Shown here piece after piece: positions 8,900 to 20,552 of a stretch of DNA of 64,000 nucleotides. Origin of the DNA: Catalinimonas alkaloidigena (lineage in GTDB: Bacteria; Bacteroidota; Bacteroidia; Cytophagales; Flexibacteraceae); NCBI RefSeq assembly GCF_900100765.1, contig NZ_FNFO01000005.1:248001-312000 (forward strand), in the 5' to 3' direction. Numbering within the stretch: position 1 is the first letter of the stretch; every line of letters begins with the position of its first letter. A program made the position numbers and the translations under genes. The notes under the pieces were generated by a model. It saw only the letters and a list, made by a program, of their open reading frames with translations. It was not told the DNA's origin and did no database searches.

Positions 8900-9886
8900 T
8901 TAATAGTGCTGCACATTAAACTTCCGATTATTTTCTCTTAGCTTAGCTTTCCAAAGGCTTGGCTCAATCCAAGGTCTTAATGCATATTCTAAGTATCCTC
9001 TCACGTCAGAAAGCAGATGCGCACTAGTTGGCGATATATCTTTAAGATCAGTCAGTATCGTATTCATGTCGTATCCCATAGTTTTCAATCTCTCCTCCCC
9101 AATCCAATTCACATAATTTATAGCCCATCTCTTTCTTATTACACTATTCATGTTACTTTTCCACTTGCTAACCGAATCACTAGAGATACTCTTCTTAAGT
9201 TTTATATTAGGATCACCAAAGCTTCCGCTCAGTGTTACATTCTGAAAGCTGCTTTTTATTTCACTATCGTAAACCAAGCCCAAATAATCAAATAGTTTAT
9301 CAAGCACTATATTATTCAGTTCCGGATTAACTAATTCTTCATAATTTAAACTAAAAGAGGTAGACTTGTTGCTTTCATAAGCATCTACTAAATTATGCAA
9401 TCCGTTAAATAAATCCACTTTATACCTATATAAATTCCATTTATCATCATTAAATGTGCTCATCAGTGAACTCACTGTTGCAATAGGATGCCTCCAGAGA
9501 AACACATATTTTGCTTCAGGAAAACACTTAATAATTTCCTGAACAATCAAATGATATCTCGGGGTTTTATCTATAAAGAATGAGGCTTCTGGATGTGCTG
9601 CACCATGGTATAGCTTTATAGCTACTTCATGTACTACTTGGCGATAAGCACCAAGACCTAATTTCAGATTACCACAATATTCTTTTAACGCATTACTACT
9701 TGCCTCAAAACCATAATCAGAAAAAGTACTACCACTTTGCCTCAATGGGCTTAATAAAGGCAGTAATATCCAGGGTTCTGAAGTAGTAGCAACCTTTTCA
9801 TGGTTCGCTATTATTTTTTGGAGCAATGTGGAGCCCGACCTGGGCAAAGAAAAAATAAATATAGGAGTTATACTTCCTAAGCTCAT
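8900..9886 (-). CDS. PAPS-dependent sulfotransferase family protein
   Basis: 328 residues from the ATG at 9886, which directly follows the flippase stop codon; a TTG nine bases upstream would overlap that stop. The 5'-phosphosulfate binding loop is clear near the N-terminus (FSLPRSGSTLLQ, about residues 12-23), and a 3'-phosphate binding motif follows (KYVFLWRHPIATVSSLM). Such enzymes move sulfate from PAPS to a hydroxyl or amino group. Because it lies between flippase and glycosyltransferase genes, its likely target is the exopolysaccharide. Related domains also act on lipids or proteins, so the substrate is an inference. Confidence 0.82.
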   Translation of the reverse strand: MSLGSITPIFIFSLPRSGSTLLQKIIANHEKVATTSEPWILLPLLSPLRQSGSTFSDYGFEASSNALKEYCGNLKLGLGAYRQVVHEVAIKLYHGAAHPEASFFIDKTPRYHLIVQEIIKCFPEAKYVFLWRHPIATVSSLMSTFNDDKWNLYRYKVDLFNGLHNLVDAYESNKSTSFSLNYEELVNPELNNIVLDKLFDYLGLVYDSEIKSSFQNVTLSGSFGDPNIKLKKSISSDSVSKWKSNMNSVIRKRWAINYVNWIGEERLKTMGYDMNTILTDLKDISPTSAHLLSDVRGYLEYALRPWIEPSLWKAKLRENNRKFNVQHY

Positions 9887-9887
9887 A

Positions 9888-11249
9888 TTAATCAAACTTG
9901 TAACTAATAATAGAAACAGAAATCCCTAATTTATTTTTCAAATAGAAACTCATTGCAATATTCCAAAAGCATGTTGCAACTAGACTTGCTAAGGCTGCTC
10001 CAAAATAAGAATATGACGGTATCAAAAAGAAATTCAGTATTACATTAAGAATACCAGAAATAAGAATGATATTTTTAAATGCATTTTCGTGTTCGGTCAT
10101 CTGCAGAATATACCCTACTGAGCCACAGCCAATATTAACGCATTGCCCCAAGGCAATTATAAGAATCGCTGCTTTCCCTTCAATAAACTCTTGTCCAAAG
10201 AGATTTAGTATAAATTCGGGAACAAGGAAGATACCTACGAAAAAAGGTAATGAACTCCAAAAAGTTAAGGCCGTTGCTTGACGAGCAACCTTCTGTAATC
10301 CTACAAGATTATTACGCCCCCATTCTTCTGCAAACTTAGGTGCTACAATACTATTGACGGCTAATAAACCAATAGTCGTGATATTTGTAATTTTTACACA
10401 AACATTAAATATTCCTACTTCACTATCGGATTGCATAGCTCCTAGCATTAAGGTATCTGTAGTATTCATTACTAATTGCAAAGAACTTGCTAATAGTAAT
10501 GGCATTGAAGATTTCAGAAGAGATTTAAATTTTGAACCCTGGCCAAACCATTTTAACGTTAAACGTGAAAATGATGCAACTGAAATATTATTATTCAACA
10601 CCATGAAACTAGACACTGCAGCAATTGTGGCTGGAATTGAATAGGCTAAATAGGGTACATTTTCGCCATTTGAAGGATAGAACCAAAATAAGAGTACTAA
10701 TGTGATGGTAGCACCCAATTGCGGCCACAAGCTCTCAAAAAACGAAAACAGGTAAACGCGTTTTATACCTCTCAATCCCTCGATATTGATATACATCCAT
10801 GTAAATGGGAAAACACTTAGACCAACTAATTTCAAGCTTTCGCTCAAATAGGGCTTATCAAATACTCTTATGGCAATCCGATCAGAATAAACACAAACAA
10901 TCAAAGTAACCATCAAAGAAGAGAAAGAGATTAAGGCAAAAACCCTTTGATAAGTTTCAATGATATTATGATTCTGAGCTAACGCTTTGTACTTAGCAGT
11001 TAAGCGAAGTAAAATTGTATTTAGCCCAAGTTTACTTACTATAGTAGCTATGTTGATAGAAGACAAACAGATAGAAAATATTCCTAATGCATTCGCCCCA
11101 TAAAATCTTGCAACTAGAAAAGTAAAAACATAGCTAAAAAGGACACCCATTAGCTTGATTCCAAATGCTGCACCTGAGTTTATTATCAGTTCAGTTAGCT
11201 CAACATCGCCTCGTAATTTTTCTTTTATTTTAACCCACATGGCCTGCAT
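9888..11249 (-). CDS. Wzx-type polysaccharide flippase (MATE/MOP superfamily)
   Basis: 453 residues with about 12-14 membrane segments. The N-terminal portion, with INSGAAFGIKLMGVLFSYVFTFLVARFYGANALG split over two helices, has the RfbX/Wzx pattern, and the C-terminal helices end in a lysine-rich cytoplasmic segment. Wzx proteins move undecaprenyl-linked repeat units across the inner membrane. The gene is 10 bp from the tyrosine kinase gene and abuts the sulfotransferase gene, so translational coupling is likely. AT-rich composition matches the central block. Confidence 0.85.
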   Translation of the reverse strand: MQAMWVKIKEKLRGDVELTELIINSGAAFGIKLMGVLFSYVFTFLVARFYGANALGIFSICLSSINIATIVSKLGLNTILLRLTAKYKALAQNHNIIETYQRVFALISFSSLMVTLIVCVYSDRIAIRVFDKPYLSESLKLVGLSVFPFTWMYINIEGLRGIKRVYLFSFFESLWPQLGATITLVLLFWFYPSNGENVPYLAYSIPATIAAVSSFMVLNNNISVASFSRLTLKWFGQGSKFKSLLKSSMPLLLASSLQLVMNTTDTLMLGAMQSDSEVGIFNVCVKITNITTIGLLAVNSIVAPKFAEEWGRNNLVGLQKVARQATALTFWSSLPFFVGIFLVPEFILNLFGQEFIEGKAAILIIALGQCVNIGCGSVGYILQMTEHENAFKNIILISGILNVILNFFLIPSYSYFGAALASLVATCFWNIAMSFYLKNKLGISVSIISYKFD

Positions 11250-11259
11250 GAAGCTAAAG

Positions 11260-13611
<2,352 letters not shown>

Positions 13612-13614
13612 AAT

Positions 13615-14394
13615 TTACAATACTCTTGTGGCCACTACAATCAGGAGTGTAGTGACAGAGGCTATTATAGAAATAGTTCTTGTATTTGTACTAGCTTGTA
13701 CCTGCTTCATACGGTCTGGCTCCACATATACCACATCATTTTGTTGCAAATAGAAGTATGGAGAATTCAAAACAGATTTATCATTTAAATTCAATCGTGT
13801 AGCTGTTCTTGCCCCTTGCTCTTCACGTATTATTAATACGTTTTCACGCTTACCGAAAATGGTCATGTCACCAGCCATACCTAAAGCTTCCAAAACACTA
13901 ATTCGCTCAGAAGGAATTGTAAAGGTGGCAGGTCGGTTTACTTCCCCTACCACAGTAATTTTGTAATTCAAGAACCGTATGTATACAATAGGCTCCTTCA
14001 AGTACAACAATAAAGCTTTGGTAAGGGTATCTTTTGCCTGTGTTTTAGTAAGCCCAGCTAACCTTGTTTTTCCTAATACTGGAAAGTCAATAAAGCCTTT
14101 TTTATCTACAATATATCCTTCTCGATAAACGTTTTGTGGATTATCCATTGCACCATATGCGGTAGTAGTTGTCGGCATAACCACTCCCCGATTAAACAGC
14201 ATGTTTGATTCAGGACTCAGACTTGTCACCGTGATATTCAGCAAATCGTCAGGCTGAATTTTCGGCTCAGTAGCATTATTGACACTATCTTGATATATCC
14301 CCTGAATAGGAAGATTGCTAAAATACGTCAGGTTGCGTCGTGTGCACGACGTGAAACAGATTGCCCCCAGCAGGCAATAAATAAGTACTCTCAT
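13615..14394 (-). CDS. Wza-like polysaccharide export lipoprotein
   Basis: 259 residues. A short signal peptide with a lipobox (LGAICFTSC, Cys at about residue 17) shows it is a lipoprotein. The Poly_export domain follows (IQPDDLLNITVTSLSPES), then an SLBB-type segment (ITVVGEVNRPATFTIPSERISVLEALGMAG). A C-terminal hydrophobic helix (IASVTTLLIVVATRVL) could insert in the outer membrane, as the amphipathic helices of Wza do. It would form the export channel working with the downstream kinase. The composition is AT-rich, marking the upstream end of the low-GC block. Confidence 0.9.
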   Translation of the reverse strand: MRVLIYCLLGAICFTSCTRRNLTYFSNLPIQGIYQDSVNNATEPKIQPDDLLNITVTSLSPESNMLFNRGVVMPTTTTAYGAMDNPQNVYREGYIVDKKGFIDFPVLGKTRLAGLTKTQAKDTLTKALLLYLKEPIVYIRFLNYKITVVGEVNRPATFTIPSERISVLEALGMAGDMTIFGKRENVLIIREEQGARTATRLNLNDKSVLNSPYFYLQQNDVVYVEPDRMKQVQASTNTRTISIIASVTTLLIVVATRVL

Positions 14395-14460
14395 GTAAAG
14401 TTCACTGATTCAACTGCACGTGCCGTACCGCATTGGAGGTACAGAGGGAGCTGATAGTCG

Positions 14461-15855
14461 TTAGTAAGCATTTTCTTCGCCCCGGATGGCGTTGGTCACC
14501 GTCCGCAGGATGATCCGTAGGTCAAGCCAGAGGCTCCAGTTTTCCATGTACCAGGTATCGTATTCGACACGTTTCTTCATCATATCCGCGTTGGAGATCT
14601 CGCCGCGGGAGCCGTTTACCTGCGCATAGCCCGTAATGCCGGGGGTCACAAAATGGCGCACCAGGTATTTGTCGACCGATTGGGAATATTCGCGGGTGTG
14701 GGCTTCCATGTGCGGACGTGGTCCCACGACCGACATCTGCCCGAGCAGCACGTTGATGAACTGCGGCAGTTCGTCGAGGCTGGTTTTGCGCAGGAAGGCG
14801 CCTACGCGCGTGATGCGGCGGTCGCCCCGCGTGGCCGATTGGGCATTCGCTTCGGCATTCACATACATCGAGCGAAACTTATAGCACAGAAACGGCTTGT
14901 TCTTCCGGCCCGAGCGGGGCTGCTCGAAGAAAATCGGCCCCTTCGATTCGAGGCGGATCAGCAGCGCGATGATCGGGAAGACCAACGGCACCAGCACTGA
15001 CAGGACCAGCAAAGAGAAGGCGATGTCGAATCCCCGTTTGAGCAATTGGTTCAAGAAGATTTGCAGCGGGTCCTTCCGGAATTTCATGACGGGCACGTCG
15101 CCGTAGAAGTCGATGTTGACTTTCCGCTTGAGCAAGCTGCGCAGGTCCGGCGCAATTTTGAAGCTGATGAAGCTGTCGTCGGCAAAATCCGTGAGGTCTT
15201 TGATCAGGTCGGCCTGGTCGAGCGGCAGGGCGTAATAGATCTCGTCGACCTTTCGCTCCACACAAAAGGCTTTTACGTCGGCCAGGGTGCCTTGCAAGGG
15301 CAGGTAGCTCAGCTCAGGCTCATCGTCGAAAAAGCCCAGGAACTGGTAGCCTAACGATTTATGACTCACCAGGTACTGGTGCAGTTCCTGACCGGCGTGG
15401 TTGGCCCCTACGATCACGGCTTTGCGGTTCTTCCGCCGAATCCGCACAAACTGCCGCAACACCGTGCGAAAAATGAGCCGGATGAGCAGAACCACCGTCC
15501 CGGAGATGCCGTAGAGGATGGCCAGGGAATTCCATGAGAGTGCCGGGAAGCTGATGGCGTAGGCCGACAGCAACAGCAGGTGAAACCCAAAGGCATACAC
15601 GACACTCTTCAAAATCTCTCTGCGGTTGATCAGGATGTTGATCAGGCTGGAGGAGATGAACGATACGATCGTCAGCCAGGAGACAACCCAGGTCAGCTTG
15701 AACAGCATCAGCAGGTTCATGTACCGTGCCGATTTGATAAACACGGGATCGACCTCTACGTAGCTCGCCAGCTCCCACGACCAGTCGATCAAAAATGCAT
15801 CGACCACCAGCAGGATAATCCCAATCAGTTTAGAGTACTTCAGTTCTTTACTCAT
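14461..15855 (-). CDS. Undecaprenyl-phosphate sugar phosphotransferase (WcaJ-like)
   Basis: 464 residues from the ATG at 15855. A longer frame begins at 15897, but its first 14 residues are not signal-like, and the MSKELKYSK start precedes the first helix as in homologues. Four N-terminal membrane helices are followed by a CoA-binding-like domain ([17 protein letters not shown]). After a further helix comes the catalytic bacterial sugar transferase domain with [43 protein letters not shown] and VGPRP. It transfers a hexose-1-phosphate to undecaprenyl phosphate, initiating the repeat unit. GC-rich, unlike the next gene. Confidence 0.92.
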   Translation of the reverse strand: MSKELKYSKLIGIILLVVDAFLIDWSWELASYVEVDPVFIKSARYMNLLMLFKLTWVVSWLTIVSFISSSLINILINRREILKSVVYAFGFHLLLLSAYAISFPALSWNSLAILYGISGTVVLLIRLIFRTVLRQFVRIRRKNRKAVIVGANHAGQELHQYLVSHKSLGYQFLGFFDDEPELSYLPLQGTLADVKAFCVERKVDEIYYALPLDQADLIKDLTDFADDSFISFKIAPDLRSLLKRKVNIDFYGDVPVMKFRKDPLQIFLNQLLKRGFDIAFSLLVLSVLVPLVFPIIALLIRLESKGPIFFEQPRSGRKNKPFLCYKFRSMYVNAEANAQSATRGDRRITRVGAFLRKTSLDELPQFINVLLGQMSVVGPRPHMEAHTREYSQSVDKYLVRHFVTPGITGYAQVNGSRGEISNADMMKKRVEYDTWYMENWSLWLDLRIILRTVTNAIRGEENAY

Positions 15856-15989
15856 AAGACAGACATGCGCTAAAAATAATTCACTCGCATCACTCACTAA
15901 AAATTCCTCACACGACTAAAACAATTCTTTCAAGACATACCTTTTCCGCCCTGAATTTAGTTTATTCAAGTTTTACAAACACATCAGAC

Positions 15990-16190
15990 GGTGGTGGCTT
16001 ATACTATACTAAAAACATATTACGGCCCTCTCCCTGGTGGTGTGTAATATGGTCGGATGCAACGCCGGTACGGATTGCTCCTTTCTCCAAAGAAAACCAG
16101 TAATAACGTTGATGGTATCCAGACAGGTGGTCAGTGTACAGCAGGACGTTGGCGATTGCTTTCAATCAATACGAGGTGGTGAGTGTAATC
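15990..16190. repeat. Iterated GGTGGT...GTGTA motif in the capsule leader
   Basis: Degenerate copies start near 15990, 16036, 16126 and 16175. The best three share GGTGGTnnGTGTA, and those near 16036 and 16126 are followed by a CGnATTGCT-like element. Spacings are about 46, 90 and 49 nt, near multiples of 45. A further GGTGGTGAATG lies at 16375. On the transcribed minus strand the motif is TACACnnACCACC. Confidence 0.6.
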
Positions 16191-16204
16191 GCAAACGTAC
16201 ATAA

Positions 16205-16235
16205 CAAAGGTAGAAATAGATCCTTGTAAATCAAG
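16205..16235 (-). promoter_or_regulatory. Candidate promoter of the capsule operon
   Basis: On the minus strand CTTG (16232-16235, one mismatch to the -33 TTTG) is separated by 19 nt from TACCTTTG (16205-16212), a full match to TAnnTTTG. A second -7 match, TACGTTTG, lies at 16192-16199 without a clear -33 partner. Confidence 0.5.
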
Positions 16236-16663
16236 GACTTTCTTACAGTTACCGGCCTAGCTTCGAAAACATTTTAACATCTTTAAATATGTACCTGTTT
16301 TTTTGTGTAGGTGTTTAATCGAGTGTCTTTTTTGGTGTCTCTCCTTACCTAACTCGCAGTAAACGCTCCCGCGTGGTGGTGAATGCGTTGATCTTCTGTG
16401 CTGGTGCGTTTGTCATAAAACAACCATGACTGCTACGGAAGCATAGAAAATTTTACCGATTATCAATGCGATATTACAAGCAATCGCTTCCGAACGCAAT
16501 ACCTATTTTTAGGTATACCGCGCTGATCGGACGTCAACGGCCTTCATTTTTTCATTTTATTGATATAATTCAAAACAATTCCCAAATAAGTAAAAACCTT
16601 TTTTCGGCTTGTCCAGTAGAAGGGTCGCGGCATCGGATCAGCCTCACGCCTCTCGTCCGGCCG

Positions 16664-16719
16664 CCTCTCAAAACAAACGTCTTGCCGCTGTGCTGTATTC
16701 GTACACAACGACAAGACGT
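16664..16719 (-). terminator. Rho-independent terminator after the WecG-type gene
   Basis: A 16-bp stem (arms 16677-16692 and 16704-16719, with two G-U pairs in the minus-strand RNA) and an 11-nt loop are followed on the minus strand by TTTGTTTTGAG. It lies about 60 bp beyond the stop codon at 16779. Confidence 0.75.
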
Positions 16720-16778
16720 CCCTTAAAAAGCGTAAGAAATTTAGTGCAAGCGACAAGTGCTTCAGCCGCCCTGTGCTT

Positions 16779-17558
16779 TTACGACGGGCGCAGGCGCTTT
16801 TTGAGCATGGCCTTGGCGGCAAGCATTAAAAACAGGCTGTTGCCGATCAGGTAGCGCCGCCAGAGTCGTTTGGGTTCGAGGTAGAGTCGGTAGGCCCACT
16901 CAAGAGAAAGGTCGCGCGTCCATTTGGGAAGTCGTTTCTCGCGTCCTGTGTAGGTCAGAAATGCCTGCCCCACCCCCAGCATGCACGCCTGGACGGAATG
17001 CTGGTGCTGATGCATCCAGTTTTCCTGTTTTGGGCAGCCCAAGGAGACAAACACGAGGTTGGCTCCCGAGGCGTTGATCTCTTCGACGACGGCGGCGTCT
17101 TCTTCGGCGGTCAGGGGCCGGAAGGGCGGCGAATGCGTTCCTGCAATGGTCAGGTCCGGGTGCTGCGCGAGCGCCTGACTCACCAAGGCTTCCAGCACGT
17201 CTTCCGTAGAACCATAAAAGTAGACCGAGAGTCCGCGCCGGGCCGCTTCGCCCAACAGTTCCGGCAACAGGTCCATGCCACAGGCGCGCTCCTGCGGAAT
17301 GCCGTACAGCAGGCGCATCAGAATAGACAGGGGCCGCCCGTCGGGGCTGACGATCGTGGCCTCCTCCAGCACGCGGACAAACGTCGGGTCCTGATGCGCT
17401 TCGATGGTCATGTGGACGTTGGCAAAACAGACGTAGCCGCGCCGTTCCCGGCCCAACTGCAGGATCTCTTCCCGAATGGTTGCGTAAGGGGCCGTGGTTA
17501 CAGGCGCTCCCACGATGTCTACTTTGCGGAGTGCCTGACGTGATTCTTTGGTATGCAT
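16779..17558 (-). CDS. WecG/TagA/CpsF family glycosyltransferase
   Basis: 259 residues from the ATG at 17558; a TTG at 17579 would add seven residues. Family hallmarks are the N-terminal VGAPVTTAPYATIREEIL, VSPDGRPLSILMRLLYG, VYFYGSTEDVLEAL and FVSLGCPKQENWMHQHQ. The family moves N-acetylmannosaminuronic acid, N-acetylmannosamine or glucose onto lipid-linked acceptors, usually as the second sugar of a polymer. A basic C-terminal helical segment may bind the membrane. It is followed by its own terminator, so it is probably a separate unit beside the capsule operon. Confidence 0.88.
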   Translation of the reverse strand: MHTKESRQALRKVDIVGAPVTTAPYATIREEILQLGRERRGYVCFANVHMTIEAHQDPTFVRVLEEATIVSPDGRPLSILMRLLYGIPQERACGMDLLPELLGEAARRGLSVYFYGSTEDVLEALVSQALAQHPDLTIAGTHSPPFRPLTAEEDAAVVEEINASGANLVFVSLGCPKQENWMHQHQHSVQACMLGVGQAFLTYTGREKRLPKWTRDLSLEWAYRLYLEPKRLWRRYLIGNSLFLMLAAKAMLKKRLRPS

Positions 17559-17771
17559 GGGTTTATGCGTTCTTAACAATGGTCTGTGGCTAACCCTCCT
17601 GCAGGAGCGTCAGCGGACGAAGCGGTTCTACTTCCCCGGGCCGCGGCAGTCCGTGTGCAGGGTGGCGGGCAGCGCGGCGGCAGGTAAAAATACGCCTTTC
17701 TGGTAGGTTGTGTCAAACAGAAAACGAGCCGGGTGCGTCAGTGCCTCGCAGTGCGGGGCGTACCGATCCCG

Positions 17772-18389
17772 CTAATCGACTAAGCCATAGCGCAGTGCGA
17801 GTCGTACCAACTCGGCGGTATTTTTGACGCCCGCTTTCTTCAGGATATTCCGCCGGTGGGTGTTGACCGTCATGATGCTGATCTTGAGCTGTTGTGCAAT
17901 TTCGTTACTGGTGTGCCCCCGGGCCAGCAGTCCCAGAATTTCCAGCTCGCGCTCGCTCAATTCGGTTTCGCTCCATTGTTCCTGCAAACTCTCCCGCAGC
18001 TCTTCGCCGATGTAGAGTTCGTTCTGCATGGCCTTCCGAATGGCCAGGTGCACTTCCTGCAGGGAAGATGATTTGAACAGGTACGCTGAAGCGCCCCCGT
18101 ACAGCGCTTGCCGGGCGATGTGGGGATGATCTTCCACCGTCAGCATGATGATCTTCACCGCGGGGTATTCCTGACGAATGCGATAAGTAGCCTGCAAGCC
18201 GTCCAATTGCGGCATGCGCAAGTCGAGAATCACCACCTCGCAGGGATGGGCCGCAAGCCGGGCCAGGAGTTCCAGCCCGCTACGCGCCGTAGCGACGACC
18301 TCCAGGTCGGGAAAGTCCGCCAGCAGTTGCGTCAGTCCCTGGAGAAAAATCGGGTGATCATCCGCCAAAATGATCCGAATCGGGGACAT
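17772..18389 (-). CDS. NarL/FixJ-type response regulator (REC + LuxR HTH)
   Basis: 205 residues. The receiver domain has the acidic pair Asp10-Asp11, the phospho-acceptor Asp56 (VILDLRMPQLDG) and Lys106 (YLFKSSS). The C-terminal LuxR helix-turn-helix reads LSERELEILGLLARGHTSNEIAQQL, then TVNTHRRNILKKAGVKNTAEL. No histidine kinase is adjacent, so it is an orphan within this window. Its position beside the polysaccharide genes makes it a candidate regulator of them, but nothing in the sequence shows this. 190 bases of non-coding DNA separate it from the WecG-type gene. Confidence 0.93.
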   Translation of the reverse strand: MSPIRIILADDHPIFLQGLTQLLADFPDLEVVATARSGLELLARLAAHPCEVVILDLRMPQLDGLQATYRIRQEYPAVKIIMLTVEDHPHIARQALYGGASAYLFKSSSLQEVHLAIRKAMQNELYIGEELRESLQEQWSETELSERELEILGLLARGHTSNEIAQQLKISIMTVNTHRRNILKKAGVKNTAELVRLALRYGLVD

Positions 18390-18718
18390 ACGTTACAATT
18401 GATCAAAATCTCCGTCCTATACAAAGGGCCTCCGTAATCCCCTTTGTGTAAGACACGCGTAAAAGCAATTCTGTCTCAAGATACTACAAATTACTTGTCG
18501 CTACATCTAATTTCTACAAAAGTTGCTGGATTTCTTACCAAACCACTTTTATTTCGTGTCTACGGCTCTCGGTCCCTTCGGTTGAGCGCCGGCGCCTGAT
18601 TTTTTACGGAGCGTTCCGGTCTAACCTTACATCCCCGTGGTCCCCCGCTCGAACGCCCCACTTGGCAGGACTCCTCCTCTGAGTGTATATTGTTAATTAT
18701 TCACGTAATTACTGGCTT
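18390..18718. other. Divergent intergenic region
   Basis: This segment separates the response-regulator gene (minus) from the secreted-protein gene (plus) and should hold both promoters. I see no exact TAnnTTTG element, repeat or RNA gene in it. Confidence 0.5.
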
Positions 18719-19249
18719 ATGCGGTCCCCGGTTACTCTTTGGCACTTCCTTCTGCTCACGCTTGCTTTCACGTTCGCCTCGGCTTCGGTGCAAGCCCAAC
18801 GTGCGCTGAAGGCCAACATTCCCAACGATCTGGCACAGACACGGGTCCTCCTGCTGCAGTACAAATTCGACGACCTGATGGCGACCGTACAGGGTGATCT
18901 GGAGGACGTTGACGACGAGCTACGCGTCTCCTATTACAAACAGCACCTTGCCAGTCTGAAAGAGCTGCAGGAACTGTTCACCGAACAGCAGGTAACGTAC
19001 CAGGTGGTGCCCGCGAAAGAATACGAACAGTATGCGTCCGACTTCCATTATGTGGTGCGCTACACCATGGCCTGCGAAGCGGCCGACGACTGGTCGTGGT
19101 GCGACGGCGGTTTTTACTTCACCGATTTGGGTAAAAACCTCGCGTACGACCCCATTGGCATGGATAAGAAAAGTTTCAAAGTGTTATCGAAAGAAATCGA
19201 CCAGGCGCCCCCGGCCCTGATCAGCATCGACTCCGACCCGGACGAATAG
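18719..19249 (+). CDS. Secreted protein of unknown function
   Basis: 176 residues from the ATG at 18719; a GTG at 18683 would add 12 residues before the signal peptide. Residues 1-28 form a typical Sec signal ending in SVQAQ. The mature part is acidic, with a helical, charged stretch (about 35-85) and a C-terminal region with two cysteines (TMACEAADDWSWCDGG) that could form a disulfide. It ends in a very acidic tail (SIDSDPDE). I do not recognise a family. The gene stands alone and is followed by a strong terminator shared with the convergent galK. Confidence 0.75.
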   Translation: MRSPVTLWHFLLLTLAFTFASASVQAQRALKANIPNDLAQTRVLLLQYKFDDLMATVQGDLEDVDDELRVSYYKQHLASLKELQELFTEQQVTYQVVPAKEYEQYASDFHYVVRYTMACEAADDWSWCDGGFYFTDLGKNLAYDPIGMDKKSFKVLSKEIDQAPPALISIDSDPDE

Positions 19250-19291
19250 AGCGGCGGGCAGAAAGGGCTTACCTCCTTACGAACCTTACCC

Positions 19292-19328
19292 AAAAGGCGC
19301 ATACGATCCAGATCGCATGCGCCTTTTT
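19292..19328. terminator. Bidirectional terminator between convergent genes
   Basis: A 17-bp stem with one mismatch (19292-19308 with 19312-19328) and a 3-nt loop is flanked by A and T runs on opposite sides. It can serve both the secreted-protein gene and galK. Confidence 0.88.
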
Positions 19329-19362
19329 ATTGTGGTTTACCGCCCGGTGAATCTGTCCGCAC

Positions 19363-20511
19363 TTAGACGGGACTGACGCCATCGACAATGCGTGTCACGT
19401 ACAGCGACAGGTCGCGTTTGGTTTCGGTGTAATAGGCATTTTTCATACGCTCGGCAAAATCGGTTACGTGGTCGACTTCCACGAGGTTGATCGTACACCC
19501 CCCGAAGCCGCCGCCCATCAGCCGGGCACCCAGCACGTGGGGATCTTCCTGACTGCGGGCCACCAGAAAATCGAGTTCAGGCGTGCTGACTTCGTAGTCG
19601 TGACTCAGGCCGTGGTGCGTCCGGTACATCTGCTTGCCAAACGCGTTCAGCGAGCGCACTTCCAGGTCGCGGCAGGCCAGTTCGACGCGTGTATTCTCCT
19701 GCACCACGTAGCTGCACCGGCGGTAGATCAGCGGGTCCATTTCGTCACGACATTGCCGCAACAGCCCCATGGTCACGTCGCGCAGCGACTGCACGTTGGG
19801 CGCACGGCGTTGGATGATCCGAACGCCCTCTTCGCACTGGTGCCGCCGGACGTTGTATTCCGAATCGACCAGGGCGTGTTCTATGTTCGAGTCGCACAGC
19901 ACCACCCGGTACGCATCGATTTCGAAGGGATAATACTCGTATTCCAGGGAACGGCAGTCGAGTTTAATGACCCGGTCGCGTTTGCCGAGCATCACCGCAA
20001 ACGGGTCCATGATCCCACACTTCATGCCCACAAAATTGTTTTCGGCACGTTGCACCAGCTGAATCAGGTCGAGCGTAGGCACCTGGAGTTCGAACAGCGC
20101 GTTGAGGGCGTAGGCCAGGCCGCATTCGACGGCCGCCGACGAAGAGAGGCCCGCGCCGATGGGCACGTTTCCTCCCAACACCAGGTCGAACCCCTCGATC
20201 CGGTGGCCGAGTTGTTGCAGTTCCCACACCACGCCCATCAAGTAGTTCGCCCAGTTTTTTTCATTCCGCGTCAGCTCCAGCAGATCGACCTCGAACGAAT
20301 CATCGAAGTTAAATGCATAGAAACGTGCCTTCCGCGTCTGGTTCGGCGCGATGGCAAAAATGATCTCCTTGTCGATGGCGGCCGGCAACACAAACCCGTC
20401 GTTATAGTCGGTGTGCTCCCCGATCAGGTTGATCCGTCCCGGCGAGCGCACCAGCAGCGGTGTGGCGTCGAAAAGCTGTTTGAATTTGTCGGCAATGTCC
20501 TGTACTTCCAT
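19363..20511 (-). CDS. galK: Galactokinase
   Basis: 382 residues of the GHMP kinase family. The galactokinase signature GRINLIGEHTDYNDG lies at residues 25-39, the ATP-binding motif PIGAGLSSSAAVE at 117-129, and the C-terminal motif MGGGFGGCTI near 340-350. It phosphorylates galactose to galactose-1-phosphate, the entry step of the Leloir pathway. It lies 41 bp after the sodium/sugar symporter gene in the same direction, so uptake and phosphorylation are probably co-transcribed. Length is as usual for the family. Confidence 0.96.
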   Translation of the reverse strand: MEVQDIADKFKQLFDATPLLVRSPGRINLIGEHTDYNDGFVLPAAIDKEIIFAIAPNQTRKARFYAFNFDDSFEVDLLELTRNEKNWANYLMGVVWELQQLGHRIEGFDLVLGGNVPIGAGLSSSAAVECGLAYALNALFELQVPTLDLIQLVQRAENNFVGMKCGIMDPFAVMLGKRDRVIKLDCRSLEYEYYPFEIDAYRVVLCDSNIEHALVDSEYNVRRHQCEEGVRIIQRRAPNVQSLRDVTMGLLRQCRDEMDPLIYRRCSYVVQENTRVELACRDLEVRSLNAFGKQMYRTHHGLSHDYEVSTPELDFLVARSQEDPHVLGARLMGGGFGGCTINLVEVDHVTDFAERMKNAYYTETKRDLSLYVTRIVDGVSPV

Positions 20512-20552
20512 GCGTACGTGTGTATGGCACTAAAAAATGAGTGTTCCGTCCC

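Larger units (their letters stand above)
15856..16778. other. Long non-coding leader/promoter region of the capsule operon
   Basis: No convincing gene is present in these 920 bases. The segment contains an iterated GGTGGT-type motif (15990-16190), a good Bacteroidota promoter match reading toward the capsule genes (16205-16235), and a strong minus-strand terminator for the upstream WecG-type gene (16664-16719). This suggests that the capsule operon starts independently, with a leader of roughly 340 nt. Confidence 0.6.

Noticed and set aside
16466-16726. Plus-strand open frame of 86 codons in the capsule leader region
   Set aside because: Composition is not protein-like, it overlaps the minus-strand terminator hairpin, and it has no family features.
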